Assembly (NCBI RefSeq): GCF_040182365.1
Contig: NZ_CP144460.1
Span: forward strand, 2,418,001 to 2,482,000
DNA from: Xanthomonas sp. 10-10
GTDB lineage: Bacteria; Pseudomonadota; Gammaproteobacteria; Xanthomonadales; Xanthomonadaceae
Direction: 5' to 3'
Length of the DNA stretch: 64,000 nucleotides
Both the position numbers and the translations under genes were made by a program. This document shows, one piece after another, positions 1-10,232 of the stretch; within the stretch, counting starts at the first letter, position 1, and each line of letters starts with the position of its first letter. Below the pieces are notes generated by a model. The model saw only the letters and a program-made list of their open reading frames with translations, was not told where the DNA came from and searched no databases.

Positions 1-1164
1 CGAATCGTGCTTGAAGCGCGCTGCATCGCCACGCTGGCTGAAGTCGCCATTGGCCGCCGCCTGCGCCAGGCGCTTGATCTCGGTGTTGATGGCCAGCAGG
101 CTGGCCTTGGCCGCATCCATCGCCTCGTGCAGCACCGCCCGGGTGCCGGGCAGGCGCACCGCATCGCGCGACAGGTCGCCCTGGGCGTATTCGTTGAGGA
201 TGCCGATGGCATCGACGATGGCGTCCAGGTGCTCGAAGATCATGGTGTTGATGCCGGTGGCCAATTCGCCATAGACACCGGGGAAATCGTTCGGCATGCG
301 GTGGGTGACGTCCTCCCCGGCATGCATGTGCATCATCACCTTGGTCTGCGCGGAAAAGCGCTCCAGGGTGTGCACCATCTCGTCGGTGGCCTTGAGCATC
401 TGGCCGATTTCATCGTTGCCATGCTCGGCAGTGCGCACGCTCAGATCGCCACGTGCCACGCCCTTGATCGCCGCCAGGGCGCGTGCCACCGGTTCCAGGA
501 TCGAGTTGCCGATCAGCCAGCCGACCAACAGGTTGATCAGCACCAGCACGCCGCCCGCCAGGGTCACCACGCCGGTGAACGCCAGCGCCTGCGACTGGGT
601 GTCGTCCAGATACACGCCGGTCCCGATCACCCAGCCCCACGGCTTGTACAGCGCCGCGTACGAGGTCTTCTGCACCGGGTCTTTCTGTCCGGGCTTGGCC
701 CAGGTGTAATCGACGTAGCCGCCGCCGGCCTGCGCGGCGGTCACGAATGCCGGGAAGATACGCTTGCCGTCCGGGCTGAGCACGTCGGTCAACGGCTTGC
801 CGTTGAGGTCCGGGCGGGTGGGGTGCATCAGCATCACCGGCGCCTGGTCGGTGACGTAGATGTAGTCCACGCCACCGCGTGCGCGCATGGTCGACAAGGT
901 GGCCAGCGCTCTGCTCTTTGCAGTCGCCACATCCATCTCGCCCTTGTCGGCGCGCTCGGCGTAGCCGTTGACCACCGCCATCGCCATTTCGATCTGGCTC
1001 TTGAGCCCATCGCGACGCGTATCGGTGAGATCGACGTACTGCATGCGTGCCGCGACGACGGCCAGGATGATGATGCCCAACGCAACGAGCGCCGTCTGGG
1101 CGAAGAATTTGCGTTTCAGCGGCACATTGGCCAACGTCTTTGCGAGCGAGCTCTTGAACGTCAT
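1..1164 (-). CDS. Methyl-accepting chemotaxis protein, Cache-type sensor (C-terminus outside window)
   Basis: Chemoreceptor that would sense a periplasmic ligand and control a CheA kinase. Only the first 388 residues are visible; the gene runs off the left edge. There is an N-terminal membrane segment (about residues 20-42), then a periplasmic single-Cache domain (about 45-190, with VDYIYVTD and PWGWVIGTGVY typical of sCache_2), a second membrane segment (about 195-215) and then HAMP-like units, seen as repeated GDLSVRT, GDLSRDA and GDFSQRG motifs. It starts at ATG 1164 (MTFKSSLAKTLANVPLKRKF). It is the third MCP in a row on this strand after the two at 2287-4557 and 4932-7199, but its sensor type differs from theirs. 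The signalling tip is not in the window. Confidence 0.9.
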   Translation of the reverse strand, partial: MTFKSSLAKTLANVPLKRKFFAQTALVALGIIILAVVAARMQYVDLTDTRRDGLKSQIEMAMAVVNGYAERADKGEMDVATAKSRALATLSTMRARGGVDYIYVTDQAPVMLMHPTRPDLNGKPLTDVLSPDGKRIFPAFVTAAQAGGGYVDYTWAKPGQKDPVQKTSYAALYKPWGWVIGTGVYLDDTQSQALAFTGVVTLAGGVLVLINLLVGWLIGNSILEPVARALAAIKGVARGDLSVRTAEHGNDEIGQMLKATDEMVHTLERFSAQTKVMMHMHAGEDVTHRMPNDFPGVYGELATGINTMIFEHLDAIVDAIGILNEYAQGDLSRDAVRLPGTRAVLHEAMDAAKASLLAINTEIKRLAQAAANGDFSQRGDAARFKHDS

Positions 1165-1462
1165 GACAGGTATCCAGCGAGAGGATGGTGACCGGGATAA
1201 GTCGAATAGCGACCCGGTAATAGAAATGTTGAGCGTGGCGAGACGTCAGTTGTGCTGGCGCCGCGTGCCATGTAACGACGTCCGCAGGCACGCCGTCGCA
1301 GGCATCGCCACAGCGCCATCGGCTGACGCCTGCACGCGGTGAACCGGCACGCGGCAGGCTACGCATGAACCGCAAGGCGGATCACGTGAAGCGGCGTGGC
1401 GTGTTGCAGGGGGTGTGGCGATGGCCGCGCCGCGACCGAGCGGCACCGGCTGGAAGGCGCGC

Positions 1463-1993
1463 CTAGCGCTGCGGCGTCTCGACCTTGGCCACCGATGCCT
1501 GCAGGTTCTGCAGCTCGGTCCAGAGCACCTGGTGGGTATCGCCGGGCTGGCCAAGCGAGAACGCTTGCGCCTGGTACAGGTCGCCGGCATGCAGGGCACG
1601 ATTGGCCAGACGCTGTTGCTCCAGATACTGGCCCAGCCGCTGCTGCACCACTGCAAACTGGCGCGCCTGCTCGCCTTGCGGAGCGCTGGCCTGGAAGTAT
1701 CCGGCATGCCGGGCGATGCGTTGACGCAGATTGCCCATGCGCTCGTCATAGGCCTGCACACGGGCCGCGTCGTGCGCTGCGGCAAGCTGTGCACGCTGGT
1801 CTTCGCGCAATTGCACCAGGTCGATCGCCAGCGACTGCAATGCGCTCACCGGCACGCTGTCCAGCAGCACCGACACCGGTGCAGCCGGTGCGGCAAACGA
1901 GGGCGGCAACGACACGCTCGCTGCCAGCATGGCCACGGCGAACACGGCGCCCAGCATGTTGCGGGCAGAGCGGATGGAGTTGGCGGTATGCAT
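1463..1993 (-). CDS. Exported hypothetical protein, alpha-helical
   Basis: I do not recognise a family. About 176 residues starting MHTANSIRSARNML, with a signal peptide (hydrophobic GAVFAVAMLAASV, cleavage probably after SFAAPA) and then a charged, Gln/Arg/Ala-rich helical region (for example QLREDQRAQLAAAHDAAR) that is probably coiled coil. The start at 1993 is preferred over ATG 2011 because GAAGGA lies seven bases upstream of it and the signal peptide then sits at the N-terminus. It lies between two MCP genes and is on their strand, so a periplasmic role linked to chemoreception is conceivable, but nothing in the sequence shows it. Confidence 0.65.
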   Translation of the reverse strand: MHTANSIRSARNMLGAVFAVAMLAASVSLPPSFAAPAAPVSVLLDSVPVSALQSLAIDLVQLREDQRAQLAAAHDAARVQAYDERMGNLRQRIARHAGYFQASAPQGEQARQFAVVQQRLGQYLEQQRLANRALHAGDLYQAQAFSLGQPGDTHQVLWTELQNLQASVAKVETPQR

Positions 1994-2248
1994 GCGGACG
2001 TCCTTCGACATGGCGCGGGCGCTGGCGCCCTCATTGCCATGTGTATCGGCCGCGGAAGCTTGCGCTTGATCACCTTTCGACCAACGGCAACCCGGGTGGG
2101 TGAATCGTTGGCCTGGTGAACCAGCCGGTGATGCCGGCCGATGGCATCCGCACAGCACAACGCCCCGGCGGCTGGCCGGGGCGTCGGGGCGCCGGGAGGC
2201 GGACGGAGGACGACTGGCGCGGTGACGCCTAGCGCCACCGGCACCCGA

Positions 2249-2280
2249 AGCTACCTCCCAGCGGGAGCTGGGAGGTAGCT
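2249..2280 (-). terminator. Hairpin terminator after the MCP gene
   Basis: A perfect 12-bp inverted repeat (AGCTACCTCCCA) with an 8-base loop starts seven bases past the TAA stop of the MCP at 2287. There is no clear U-run, so it may act as a terminator or as a 3' stabilising hairpin. Confidence 0.6.
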
Positions 2281-2286
2281 GTGCGC

Positions 2287-4557
2287 TTAGAACTCGCGCC
2301 AGTTCGCCTGGCTGTCGGCGGTGGTTGCCAGGGCCGGGCGCAAGCCGGGGACGGGCGTGATTGCCGGCTTCGCTTTCGCAGGGTCACGGGGGCGGGGCGA
2401 CCGCGTCGAGGCGACGCTTGCCAGCTGCTGCGGGGCAGGGCGGGGCGTCGCTGTCGGCTGCGTCGTGCCGGGGTGGATCTTGAAGATCGCCACTGCATCG
2501 GACAGCTGGCCAGCCTGGTCCTCCATCGCACGCGCAGCAGCGGTGGCTTCTTCCACCAGCGCAGCGTTCTGCTGGGTGGCTTCGTCCATCTGCGTCACGG
2601 TGAGGTTGACCTGCTCGATACCGGCCGACTGCTCCTGCGAGGCAGCGGAGATCTCGCCCATGATGTCGGTGACGCGCTGCACGCTGGCCACGATCTCGGT
2701 CATGGTGGTGCCGGCCTGGTCCACCAGTAGCGAGCCCTCGGCGACCTTGCCCACCGAGTCGTCGATCAACTCCTTGATCTCCTTCGCTGCGCCGGCCGAG
2801 CGTTGCGCCAGGGTGCGCACTTCGCTGGCCACCACCGCAAAGCCGCGGCCCTGATCGCCGGCACGCGCCGCTTCCACCGCCGCGTTCAAGGCCAGGATGT
2901 TGGTCTGGAAGGCGATGCCGTCGATGACGCTGATGATGTCGGCGATCTTCTTCGACGAGGCCTGGATATCGGCCATGGTGGCGACGACCTTGCTGACCAC
3001 CTCGCCACCCTGCGAGGCCACGTTGGCGGCGCCGATGGCGAGCTGGTTGGCCTGGCGTGCGCCTTCGGCGTTCTGCTTGACGGTGGAGGTGAGTTCCTCC
3101 ATCGAGGCGGCGGTTTCTTCCAGGTTGGCCGCTTGCTGCTCGGTACGCTGCGACAGGTCGTTGTTGCCGGCAGCGATTTCGCCGGCAGCGGTGTTGATTG
3201 CGCTGGTGGCCAGCTGGATGCGCCCGACAATGCCGGACAACTGCTTGGTGGTGGCATTGGCGTTGTCGCGCATCTGCGCAAACACGCCATGGAACTGGCC
3301 GTGCATGCGCTCGGTCAGGTCGCCGGCAGCAATGGCCTGCAGCACCCCGGACAACGCACCGAGGTTGCCATCGGCGGTGGCCATCAACTGGTTGAGGCTT
3401 TCCACCATCGCCAGAAAGTCATGCTGAAACCGCTGCGTATCGCCGCGCACGCTGAAGTCGCCATGCGCGGCGGCCTGCGCGAGCAACTGGATCTGGCCGT
3501 TCATCGCCGAAAGGTTGCGCTTGACCGCATCCATGGTGTCGCTGAGCACGGCCTTCTCGCCGGGCAGGCGGTCCATGTCCTGGCTCAGGTCGCCGATGGC
3601 GTAGCGCGACATGATCTGCGCCAGCTTCATCTTCACTTCGATATGCGATGCGACCAGCGCATTGGTGTCGCGCACCATGCTGCCGTATTCGCCAGGAAAC
3701 GCGGCCTGATCCATGCGGAAGCTGATCTGGCCGGCGTCGTGCCGGCGCGCCATGTCCTGCTGCGCGGCGGCCACCGCCTTGAGCTGATCCTGCATGCCGC
3801 GCATGCTGGTCAGCAACTGGCCAGGCTCGTCGCCCGGCTGCGGGCCGATCGGGTTATCCAGCTTGCCGTGCGCGATCGCCTCGGCCACCTGCGTGGCCTG
3901 TTTCAGCGGGCGTACCAGGCTGCGCGAAATCAGCCACGCCAGTGCAGCGGCCAGGCCGGCCGACAACAGACCGAAAGCGATCAGGGCGCGATTGGCCAGC
4001 GCCACGCTGCTCAGGATCGTGTCCGCACCAGCGGCGTTCTGCCGGTTCTGCAATTCCACCGCGGCGGCGATCGCCTTGGAACGGCGTTGCAGCAAGGGCT
4101 GCGCCTGGCCGTTCAACAGCTGCTTGGCGCCGTCGAGATCGCCATCGCGCACCATGCCGAGCAGACGGTTGTTGGTGGCACGGGCCGCGGTGAGGCTGTC
4201 CTGGATGGCCTGGCGCGCGCGCATGCCGTCGGCGTTGGTTGGCAGCTGCTGCAGCGCCGCCCAGAGTTGTGCGTAATGCGCGCGGTTGTCCTTGAGCTGG
4301 GCATCGACGGCGGACCGTTGTTGCGGGGTGGCCAGCATGAAGTCGCGCAGGTAGCGTTCGCCGAGCATGTTGCTTTCGCGCATCTGGTTGAGCAGCGCAG
4401 CCTTGCGGTTGTTGACCTCGATGATAATCGAGACCTGCTGTTTGACGGTCTTGAATTCGTACAGCGCCAGGGTGGTGGAGCCGGCCAACAAAACGATCAG
4501 CAACGCGAATGCCAACGCCAGGCGTCGCCCGACGGTCAGGGAGTGCAGGAATGTCAT
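2287..4557 (-). CDS. Methyl-accepting chemotaxis protein with poly-HAMP array and CheR-binding tail
   Basis: Chemoreceptor of 756 residues in the inner membrane. Order of parts: membrane segment about 12-33; periplasmic four-helix-bundle type sensor about 35-190; second membrane segment about 190-212; HAMP ([18 protein letters not shown]); further HAMP-like units marked by GDLSQDM, GDFSVRG and GDLTERM; then the MCP signalling domain with the conserved hairpin tip ([18 protein letters not shown]). It ends in NWREF, matching the xWxxF pentapeptide that tethers the CheR methyltransferase in enteric receptors. The start at ATG 4557 gives the normal short cytoplasmic lead ([14 protein letters not shown]). 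It is a close paralogue of the gene at 4932-7199, nearly identical from the HAMP array to the tip, which suggests tandem duplication with a diverged sensor. Confidence 0.95.
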   Translation of the reverse strand: MTFLHSLTVGRRLALAFALLIVLLAGSTTLALYEFKTVKQQVSIIIEVNNRKAALLNQMRESNMLGERYLRDFMLATPQQRSAVDAQLKDNRAHYAQLWAALQQLPTNADGMRARQAIQDSLTAARATNNRLLGMVRDGDLDGAKQLLNGQAQPLLQRRSKAIAAAVELQNRQNAAGADTILSSVALANRALIAFGLLSAGLAAALAWLISRSLVRPLKQATQVAEAIAHGKLDNPIGPQPGDEPGQLLTSMRGMQDQLKAVAAAQQDMARRHDAGQISFRMDQAAFPGEYGSMVRDTNALVASHIEVKMKLAQIMSRYAIGDLSQDMDRLPGEKAVLSDTMDAVKRNLSAMNGQIQLLAQAAAHGDFSVRGDTQRFQHDFLAMVESLNQLMATADGNLGALSGVLQAIAAGDLTERMHGQFHGVFAQMRDNANATTKQLSGIVGRIQLATSAINTAAGEIAAGNNDLSQRTEQQAANLEETAASMEELTSTVKQNAEGARQANQLAIGAANVASQGGEVVSKVVATMADIQASSKKIADIISVIDGIAFQTNILALNAAVEAARAGDQGRGFAVVASEVRTLAQRSAGAAKEIKELIDDSVGKVAEGSLLVDQAGTTMTEIVASVQRVTDIMGEISAASQEQSAGIEQVNLTVTQMDEATQQNAALVEEATAAARAMEDQAGQLSDAVAIFKIHPGTTQPTATPRPAPQQLASVASTRSPRPRDPAKAKPAITPVPGLRPALATTADSQANWREF

Positions 4558-4931
4558 GGTGTTCTCTAGGGGAGGGTGGGAAAGAGGTACACCGGTAGCG
4601 TTCGCTCGGCGGGTTTCTTGAGCCGTTCGCCCTTGCCTTGCACGCTTGCGTTCAGCGCGATCGGCGCAACCACGCTGGGTTGGCTCGATGCGCGTTGCGG
4701 CTGCCCATGCCACGGGATGACATAGGCGGGCTGGTTTGCAGGCCATTCCCCGGCGTGGATTGCGATCGACGCCGGGAGGCTCTGTGCTGCGGAGTGGCCA
4801 GGACGACAAACGCGTGCCGCCACTGGAGGCGCGCAACCACGACCCGCCTCACGCAAACGCACAAGCCCCGGCATCGCTGCCAGGGCTTGGGGGTGCAGAC
4901 CGCGTCACCGCAGCCGATGTTGCGCAGGGCC
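4558..4931. other. 374-bp gap between two MCP genes
   Basis: I see no convincing gene here. It holds the hairpin at 4863-4888 just past the upstream MCP stop; the rest must carry any promoter for the MCP at 2287-4557. I found no convincing sigma-28 or sigma-54 box. Confidence 0.5.
4863..4888 (-). terminator. Hairpin terminator after the second MCP
   Basis: An 11-bp stem with one mismatch (AAGCCCTGGCA / TGCCGGGGCTT, loop of four) lies about 45 bases past the MCP stop at 4932. It is followed on the minus strand by a weak T-rich stretch. Confidence 0.5.
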
Positions 4932-7199
4932 TCAGAACTCGTGCCAGCTGGTGTCGCCACCGGAAGCGGTTGCCAGTGCAGGGCGTGCCGCGGCTTGCGG
5001 CTTGCCCGCCGCAGCCTTGGCGGCAGTGCGCTTGGTCGCAGGCGTCTTGAGCGGCTTGGGCGCTGTCGGGGCGGGGCGCGCCGTTGCCGTCGTCGTTGCT
5101 GCGGTGGGCTGCAGTTTGAAGATCGCCACCGCGTCGGACAGCTGGCCGGCCTGGTCCTCCATCGCACGCGCTGCAGCGGTGGCTTCTTCCACCAGCGCAG
5201 CGTTCTGCTGGGTGGCTTCGTCCATCTGCGTCACGGTGAGGTTGACCTGCTCGATGCCGGCCGACTGCTCCTGAGACGCCGCAGAAATCTCGCCCATGAT
5301 GTCGGTGACCCGCTGCACGCTGGCCACGATCTCGGCCATGGTCTTGCCGGCCTGGTCCACCAGCAGCGAGCCTTCGGCCACCTTGCCGACCGAGTCGTCG
5401 ATCAGGTGCTTGATCTCTTTTGCGGCACCGGCCGAGCGCTGCGCCAGGGTGCGCACTTCCGAGGCCACCACCGCAAAGCCGCGGCCCTGCTCGCCGGCAC
5501 GTGCGGCTTCCACTGCGGCGTTCAAGGCCAGGATATTGGTCTGGAACGCGATGCCGTCGATGACCGAGATGATCTCGGCGATCTTCTTGGATGAGACCTC
5601 GATACCGGACATGGTGGTGACCACCTGCGACACCACTGCGCCGCCCTGCGAGGCCACATTGGCCGCGCCGATGGCGAGCTGATTGGCCTGGCGCGCATGC
5701 TCGGCATTCTGCTTGACGGTGGAGGTCAGTTCTTCCATCGAGGCGGCGGTTTCCTCCAGATTGGCCGCCTGCTGCTCGGTGCGCTGCGACAGGTCCTGGT
5801 TGCCGGCGGCGATCTCGCTGGCCGCCGAATTGATCGAGGTGGTGGCGTGCTGGATACGCCCGACAATGCTGGACAGCTGTTCGGTGGTGGCGTTGGCGTC
5901 GTCGCGCATCTGTGCGAACACGCCATGGAACTGGCCGTGCATGCGCTCGCTCAGATCGCCGGCCGCAATGGCCTGCAATACCTTCGACAGGGAGGCAAGG
6001 TTGGCATCGGCGGTGGCCATCAGTTGATTGAGGCTGTCCACCATGGCGTGGAAGTCGTACTGGAAGCGCTGCGCATCGCCGCGCACGCTGAAGTCGCCAT
6101 TGGCCGCGGCCTGCGCCAGCGTCTTGATCTCGCTGTTCATCGCCGAGAGATTGCGCTTGACCGTGTCCATGGTGTCGCTGAGCACGGCCTTCTCGCCGGG
6201 CAGGCGATCCATGTCCTGGCTCATGTCGCCGATCGCATAGCGCGACATGATCTGCGCCAGCTTCAGCTTTACCGCGATATGCGAGCCGACCAGGCTGTTG
6301 GTGTCGTGCACCATGGTGCCGTACTCGCCCGGAAACGCGGTCTGGTCCATGCGGTAGCTGATTTCGCCGGCATCGTGGCGCTGGGCCATTTCCGACTGCG
6401 CTGCGAGCACGGCCTGCAGTTGTCGCTGCATGCCTTGCATGCTCTGCAGCAGCTGCCCGGCCTCGTCGCGGCTATCGACATGGATGGCGTTGTCCAGCTT
6501 GCCTTGCGCGATGGCACCGGCCACCCGCGTCGCGCGGCCCAGCGGGCCGGCGATGCTGCGTGCGATGAACCAGCCTGCGAAGGCGGCCAGCAGCACCGCC
6601 GAGGTCATTGCCGCGATCATCACCTGCACCGAGCGCTGGTAAGTCGCTTCGGCCTTTGCGATTTCGCTGTCCATGTGTGCGCTGTTGAACTTGGTCAGCT
6701 CGACGAGCTTGGCAAACAGGTCGCGCCGCGCCGGGCGCGATCGTTCGTCGGAGACGGTGTTGGCGGTGACCAGATCGCCGGCGCGCAGGGCGGCGCCGAG
6801 CGCTGCATTGGCGTTGTAGTACTCGGCCAGTTTCAGCTTGACCGCGTCGTACAGCTCGGCCTCTTTGCCGGGCGTGGTGGTTTTGGCGTAAGCCTTCTGT
6901 GCGACATCGATATCGGCGCGCGCCTTGTCCATGCGCTCGAAATAATTCTGCACCGCCTTCGGATCGTCGGCATGCGCCAGCTGAGCCAGTTCGTAGGTAC
7001 GGAATTCGCCGAGCAGGGCACGCATTTCGCTCAACTGCTGCACCGCCGGTGCCCAGACATTGCCGATTTCGCGTAACAGGTGGGCGCTGGATTGCATGCG
7101 CACCAGCGCGAACACGCCAAGGCTCAAGGTGATCAGTGCGGTAAACGAAAAGGCGACAGCCAGCTTGCGTGCGACGGCGAGATTGCGGAACCAGTTCAT
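4932..7199 (-). CDS. Methyl-accepting chemotaxis protein with poly-HAMP array and CheR-binding tail
   Basis: Chemoreceptor of 755 residues. Membrane segment about 12-32, helical periplasmic sensor about 35-190 with no similarity to Cache (it resembles four-helix-bundle sensors), second membrane segment about 190-210, then HAMP units (GDMSQDM, GDFSVRG, GDLSERM) and the MCP signalling domain ([18 protein letters not shown]). A Thr/Ala/Lys-rich flexible linker of about 50 residues leads to the C-terminal SWHEF, an xWxxF CheR-tethering pentapeptide. I chose ATG 7199 ([14 protein letters not shown]) because AAGAGA is suitably spaced upstream of it; ATG 7208 would place that motif too close. It is the tandem paralogue of the receptor at 2287-4557. 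Confidence 0.95.
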   Translation of the reverse strand: MNWFRNLAVARKLAVAFSFTALITLSLGVFALVRMQSSAHLLREIGNVWAPAVQQLSEMRALLGEFRTYELAQLAHADDPKAVQNYFERMDKARADIDVAQKAYAKTTTPGKEAELYDAVKLKLAEYYNANAALGAALRAGDLVTANTVSDERSRPARRDLFAKLVELTKFNSAHMDSEIAKAEATYQRSVQVMIAAMTSAVLLAAFAGWFIARSIAGPLGRATRVAGAIAQGKLDNAIHVDSRDEAGQLLQSMQGMQRQLQAVLAAQSEMAQRHDAGEISYRMDQTAFPGEYGTMVHDTNSLVGSHIAVKLKLAQIMSRYAIGDMSQDMDRLPGEKAVLSDTMDTVKRNLSAMNSEIKTLAQAAANGDFSVRGDAQRFQYDFHAMVDSLNQLMATADANLASLSKVLQAIAAGDLSERMHGQFHGVFAQMRDDANATTEQLSSIVGRIQHATTSINSAASEIAAGNQDLSQRTEQQAANLEETAASMEELTSTVKQNAEHARQANQLAIGAANVASQGGAVVSQVVTTMSGIEVSSKKIAEIISVIDGIAFQTNILALNAAVEAARAGEQGRGFAVVASEVRTLAQRSAGAAKEIKHLIDDSVGKVAEGSLLVDQAGKTMAEIVASVQRVTDIMGEISAASQEQSAGIEQVNLTVTQMDEATQQNAALVEEATAAARAMEDQAGQLSDAVAIFKLQPTAATTTATARPAPTAPKPLKTPATKRTAAKAAAGKPQAAARPALATASGGDTSWHEF

Positions 7200-7342
7200 G
7201 AGAGTCATCTCTTGAGTGCAGAGATCAATGGGCACCGTGGACGTCCGGAAAGCACGCAGACGTCGAAAACGGTCGTTACGTCAGACATGGCCGAGGGCCA
7301 ATCCACACCGCGGGTCGTGCCATGCCGCGCGGGTCTGCAAGT

Positions 7343-7366
7343 ACCGGCGGCCCCCAGGCCGCCGGT
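7343..7366 (-). terminator. Hairpin terminator of the motC-to-cheA operon
   Basis: A perfect 10-bp stem (ACCGGCGGCC) with a four-base loop, about 60 bases past the stop of cheA at 7425, at the end of a seven-gene minus-strand run. Confidence 0.6.
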
Positions 7367-7424
7367 CAACATCACACCTGAAGCTGTACTGCGCGGCGTC
7401 CGTGCCGCAACTGCCGGTGATGCG

Positions 7425-9431
7425 TCAGGCGGCCTGCGGAACCCGCAGCGAGCGCACCAGTCCACCGATATCCACGATCAGCGACACACGGCCATCGCCC
7501 AGGATGGTGGCGCCGGAGACGCCGGGGATGCGCCGATAGTTGTTTTCGATGTTCTTGACCACGACCTGCTGCTGGCCGAGCAGTTCGTCCACTTCCAGCG
7601 CGATCTTCTGGCCGTCGCCTTCGACCACCACCACCAGCGGTTCCTGCGAGGATTGCTGCCCGCCGAAGCCGTAGTAATTGGTGAGCGAGAGGATCGGCAG
7701 GTACTCGCCGCGCACCCGCAGCACGCGGCCGTCGCCAGCCATCGAGCGGATGTCTTCGGCGGCCGGCTGCAGTGCTTCGAGCACGTAGGCCAGCGGCAGG
7801 ATCAGGGTTTCGCCGGCCACCGACACGGTCATGCCGTCCAGGATGGCCAGGGTCAGCGGCAGGCGGATCAACACGCGGGTACCGCTGCCGGCGTTGCTTT
7901 CCAGCTGCACTTCGCCACCCAGGCCCTGGATGTTGCGGCGGACCACGTCCATGCCCACGCCACGACCGGACAGGTCGGTGACGGCATCGGCGGTGGAGAA
8001 GCCCGGCGCGAAGATCAGGTCCCACACCTGCGCATCGGTCGGGTTGTCCGGCACGGCGATGCCGCGTTCGGCGGCTTTTTCCAGGATCTTGGCGCGATTG
8101 AGGCCACGGCCGTCGTCGCTGACTTCGATCACGATGTGACCGCCCTGGTGCGAGGCCGCCAGGGTGATCGTGCCGGTCTCGTCCTTGCCGGCGGCGCGAC
8201 GCGCATCGGGCATTTCCAGGCCATGGTCGATCGAGTTGCGCACCAGGTGCACCAACGGATCGGCAATCTTTTCGATCAGGCCCTTGTCCAGCTCCGTGCC
8301 TTCGCCGATGGTGCGCAGGCGCACCTGCTTGCCGAGGCGGCTGGAGAGGTCGCGCACCAGGCGCGGGAAGCGGCGGAACACCGCATCGACGGGCAGCATG
8401 CGCACGCCGATGACCGCTTCCTGCAGATCGCGGGTATTGCGTTCGAGCAGGTCCAGGCCGGCGAACAGCTGTTCGGCGTGCGCCGGGTCCAGACCGGTGG
8501 AGACCTGCTTGAGCATGGCTTGCGTGATCACCAGCTCGCCGACCAGATTGATCAGTGCATCGACCTTGTCGACGCTGACGCGGATCGAGGTTTCGGCTTC
8601 TGCGGCGGCGGCCTTGGCCGGTGTCGCAGCAGCGGCGGCAGGTTCGGCAGCAGCGGCAGGTGCCGCAGCGACGGCGACGGGCGCCGCGACAGCGGCTTCC
8701 ACGGCCAGGCTCGGCGGCGGGCCGGGCACCGCCATCGGGCGGATCTCCAGCTCGCAATCGTCCACCACCCAGGCAAAGGTGTCTTCGATCTTGCTGCGCG
8801 GAATCTTGCCGATCAGGCCCAGATCCCACGCCAGATAGGCTTCCAGCGGGTCGATGTTCTCAAAGCCCGGCATGCGCTCCAGGCGCGCGGCAATCTGCAG
8901 CGGGCCCAGGTGCTCGAGCTCGCGGATGATGCGCAGCGGGTCGTTGCCGCTCATGAACAGCGACGGCGCCGGAGTGAAGCCGATGTGCCAGGCTTCGGGT
9001 TCTTCTTCCTTCGGCTTGGCCACCGCCACGGCGGCCGGCGCTTCGCCCGCGAGCACCGCGTTCAGGCGGGTGTGCACGGCCTTGACCGCGGCCGGGTCGG
9101 CCGGGGTGCCGTGTTCGGCTTCGCGCAGCAGCGCGCGCAGCACGTCGACCGAGCCGAGCATGGCATCGACCGCATTGGGTTCGAGCTGGCGCTTGTTGGA
9201 GCGCAACTCGTCCAGCAGCGTCTCCAGCACGTGGGTCAGGCCGGCGACCGCTTCGAACCCGAAAGTGGCAGCGCCGCCCTTGATCGAGTGCGCGGCGCGG
9301 AACACCGAGTTGATGATTTCCGGGTCGCGGTTGCCCTCTTCAAGGGACAGCAGCCCGGCCTCCATCGCGTCGAGCCCTTCACGGCTTTCCTCGAAAAAGG
9401 TGGCGTGGAAACGTTGCAGGTCCATGCTCAT
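7425..9431 (-). CDS. cheA: Chemotaxis histidine kinase CheA (operon with parC/parP and motCD)
   Basis: Autophosphorylating kinase that passes phosphate to CheY under MCP control. 668 residues: Hpt domain 1-110 with phospho-His 48 in AAHSIKGGA; a P2-like CheY-docking region about 150-235; an Ala/Pro linker 238-280; dimerisation helices about 285-345; ATPase domain with N-box HLVRNSIDHG (395-404), G1 DDGRGL (449-454) and G2 GRGVGMD (489-495); and a C-terminal CheW-like domain from about 530. All catalytic motifs are intact. It lies 33 bases after cheY. It differs from the flagellar cheA at 27201-28853 by having the P2-like region. It is the last gene of motC-motD-parC-parP-STAS-cheY-cheA. Confidence 0.97.
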   Translation of the reverse strand: MSMDLQRFHATFFEESREGLDAMEAGLLSLEEGNRDPEIINSVFRAAHSIKGGAATFGFEAVAGLTHVLETLLDELRSNKRQLEPNAVDAMLGSVDVLRALLREAEHGTPADPAAVKAVHTRLNAVLAGEAPAAVAVAKPKEEEPEAWHIGFTPAPSLFMSGNDPLRIIRELEHLGPLQIAARLERMPGFENIDPLEAYLAWDLGLIGKIPRSKIEDTFAWVVDDCELEIRPMAVPGPPPSLAVEAAVAAPVAVAAAPAAAAEPAAAAATPAKAAAAEAETSIRVSVDKVDALINLVGELVITQAMLKQVSTGLDPAHAEQLFAGLDLLERNTRDLQEAVIGVRMLPVDAVFRRFPRLVRDLSSRLGKQVRLRTIGEGTELDKGLIEKIADPLVHLVRNSIDHGLEMPDARRAAGKDETGTITLAASHQGGHIVIEVSDDGRGLNRAKILEKAAERGIAVPDNPTDAQVWDLIFAPGFSTADAVTDLSGRGVGMDVVRRNIQGLGGEVQLESNAGSGTRVLIRLPLTLAILDGMTVSVAGETLILPLAYVLEALQPAAEDIRSMAGDGRVLRVRGEYLPILSLTNYYGFGGQQSSQEPLVVVVEGDGQKIALEVDELLGQQQVVVKNIENNYRRIPGVSGATILGDGRVSLIVDIGGLVRSLRVPQAA

Positions 9432-9464
9432 GGGCGTGAGATCCGATGGTGAAGCGAGTAAGGA

Positions 9465-9830
9465 TTAACCGAGAACTTTCTGCACGGTGGCGATCAGCTG
9501 TTCCGGATTGAACGGCTTGACCAGCCAGCCGGTGGCACCGGCGGCCTTGCCTTCGGACTTCTTGTCGGCCGCCGATTCGGTGGTCAGCATCAGCATCGGA
9601 GTGAACTTGTAGTCCGGCAGCTGGCGCAGCTCGCGAATCAGCGAGATGCCGTCCATGTTGGGCATGTTCACGTCGGTGACCACCGCATTGAAGCGCTGGC
9701 CCTTCGCCCGGCCCAGCGCAACGGCGCCGTCTTCGGCTTCTTCGACGGCAAAGCCGGCAGAGGTGAGGGCGAAAGAGACCATCTGGCGCATCGACGCCGA
9801 ATCGTCCACCACCAAGATACGTGCGCTCAT
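9465..9830 (-). CDS. cheY: CheY-like response regulator, single receiver domain
   Basis: 121-residue stand-alone receiver. The acidic pair is D9-D10, the phospho-acceptor D53 (in VVTDVNMPNMDG), the switch Thr is in LTTES near 83-84, and the conserved Lys is 105 (KPF). It has no output domain, so it acts by protein-protein contact, as a motor-binding CheY or a phosphate sink for the neighbouring CheA. The lack of a CheZ beside it and a sequence quite unlike the flagellar CheY at 29482-29874 leave either role open. Its start overlaps the end of the STAS gene by four bases (ATGA). Confidence 0.95.
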   Translation of the reverse strand: MSARILVVDDSASMRQMVSFALTSAGFAVEEAEDGAVALGRAKGQRFNAVVTDVNMPNMDGISLIRELRQLPDYKFTPMLMLTTESAADKKSEGKAAGATGWLVKPFNPEQLIATVQKVLG

Positions 9831-10135
9831 GCGGCGTTCTCCACAGATTTCAGGTTGTCATTGGATGCGGAAAGCCCAAGCGCGTCGGTGACGCCGAGCA
9901 GACGTGCCGCATCTCTAAAAGTGTCGTTGCAGCCATCGAATTCGGTATGCAGACCGGCCTGGCGGCGACTCTGCACGAAGGCACAGAGCAACTGCACACT
10001 GGCGGTGTGGATACGCCGGACTTCACCGGCATCAAGCACCAGGTCGCCGTCCTGGGTGAGGAATTCGGCAAGCTTCTGCTTGAGGTCGGCGCTGGTCTCG
10101 ATGCCGAGATCCTCACCCAATGTCACTGTGCTCAT
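9827..10135 (-). CDS. STAS-domain protein (anti-sigma-antagonist-like) in chemotaxis operon
   Basis: 102 residues forming a single STAS fold, with the segment DLVLDAGEVRRIHTASVQLLCAF where STAS proteins carry their regulatory loop. The usual phosphorylatable DSSG-type motif is replaced by HTASVQ, which still offers a Thr and a Ser. STAS proteins bind partner proteins or small molecules; some encoded next to chemotaxis genes couple kinase pathways to other outputs. It overlaps cheY by four bases and follows parP by 97 bases, so it is co-transcribed with the chemosensory genes. No partner kinase or phosphatase is visible nearby. Confidence 0.85.
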   Translation of the reverse strand: MSTVTLGEDLGIETSADLKQKLAEFLTQDGDLVLDAGEVRRIHTASVQLLCAFVQSRRQAGLHTEFDGCNDTFRDAARLLGVTDALGLSASNDNLKSVENAA

Positions 10136-10232
10136 TGTTGCTCCGAACGGATGGTTCTATGCGTACTAACGGCGGAAGGTGGGAAAGCTTTAACGATGAA
10201 TCGGTGACACGCCAGATTGCGCAAGCTCGGCG

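Noticed and set aside
1246..1794. Open frames between the first two MCP genes other than the exported protein
   Set aside because: They lack ribosome sites and have the Arg/Pro/Ser-rich composition of frame-shadows; the frame ending at 1463 has a signal peptide.
2803..4569. A 588-codon plus-strand open frame across an MCP gene
   Set aside because: It is an antisense shadow of the minus-strand MCP, low in normal amino-acid variety and rich in His/Gly/Arg as expected from reverse reading of high-GC coding DNA. The same holds for long plus-strand frames at 5697-7076, 7080-9452, 33974-36283 and 37402-40065.
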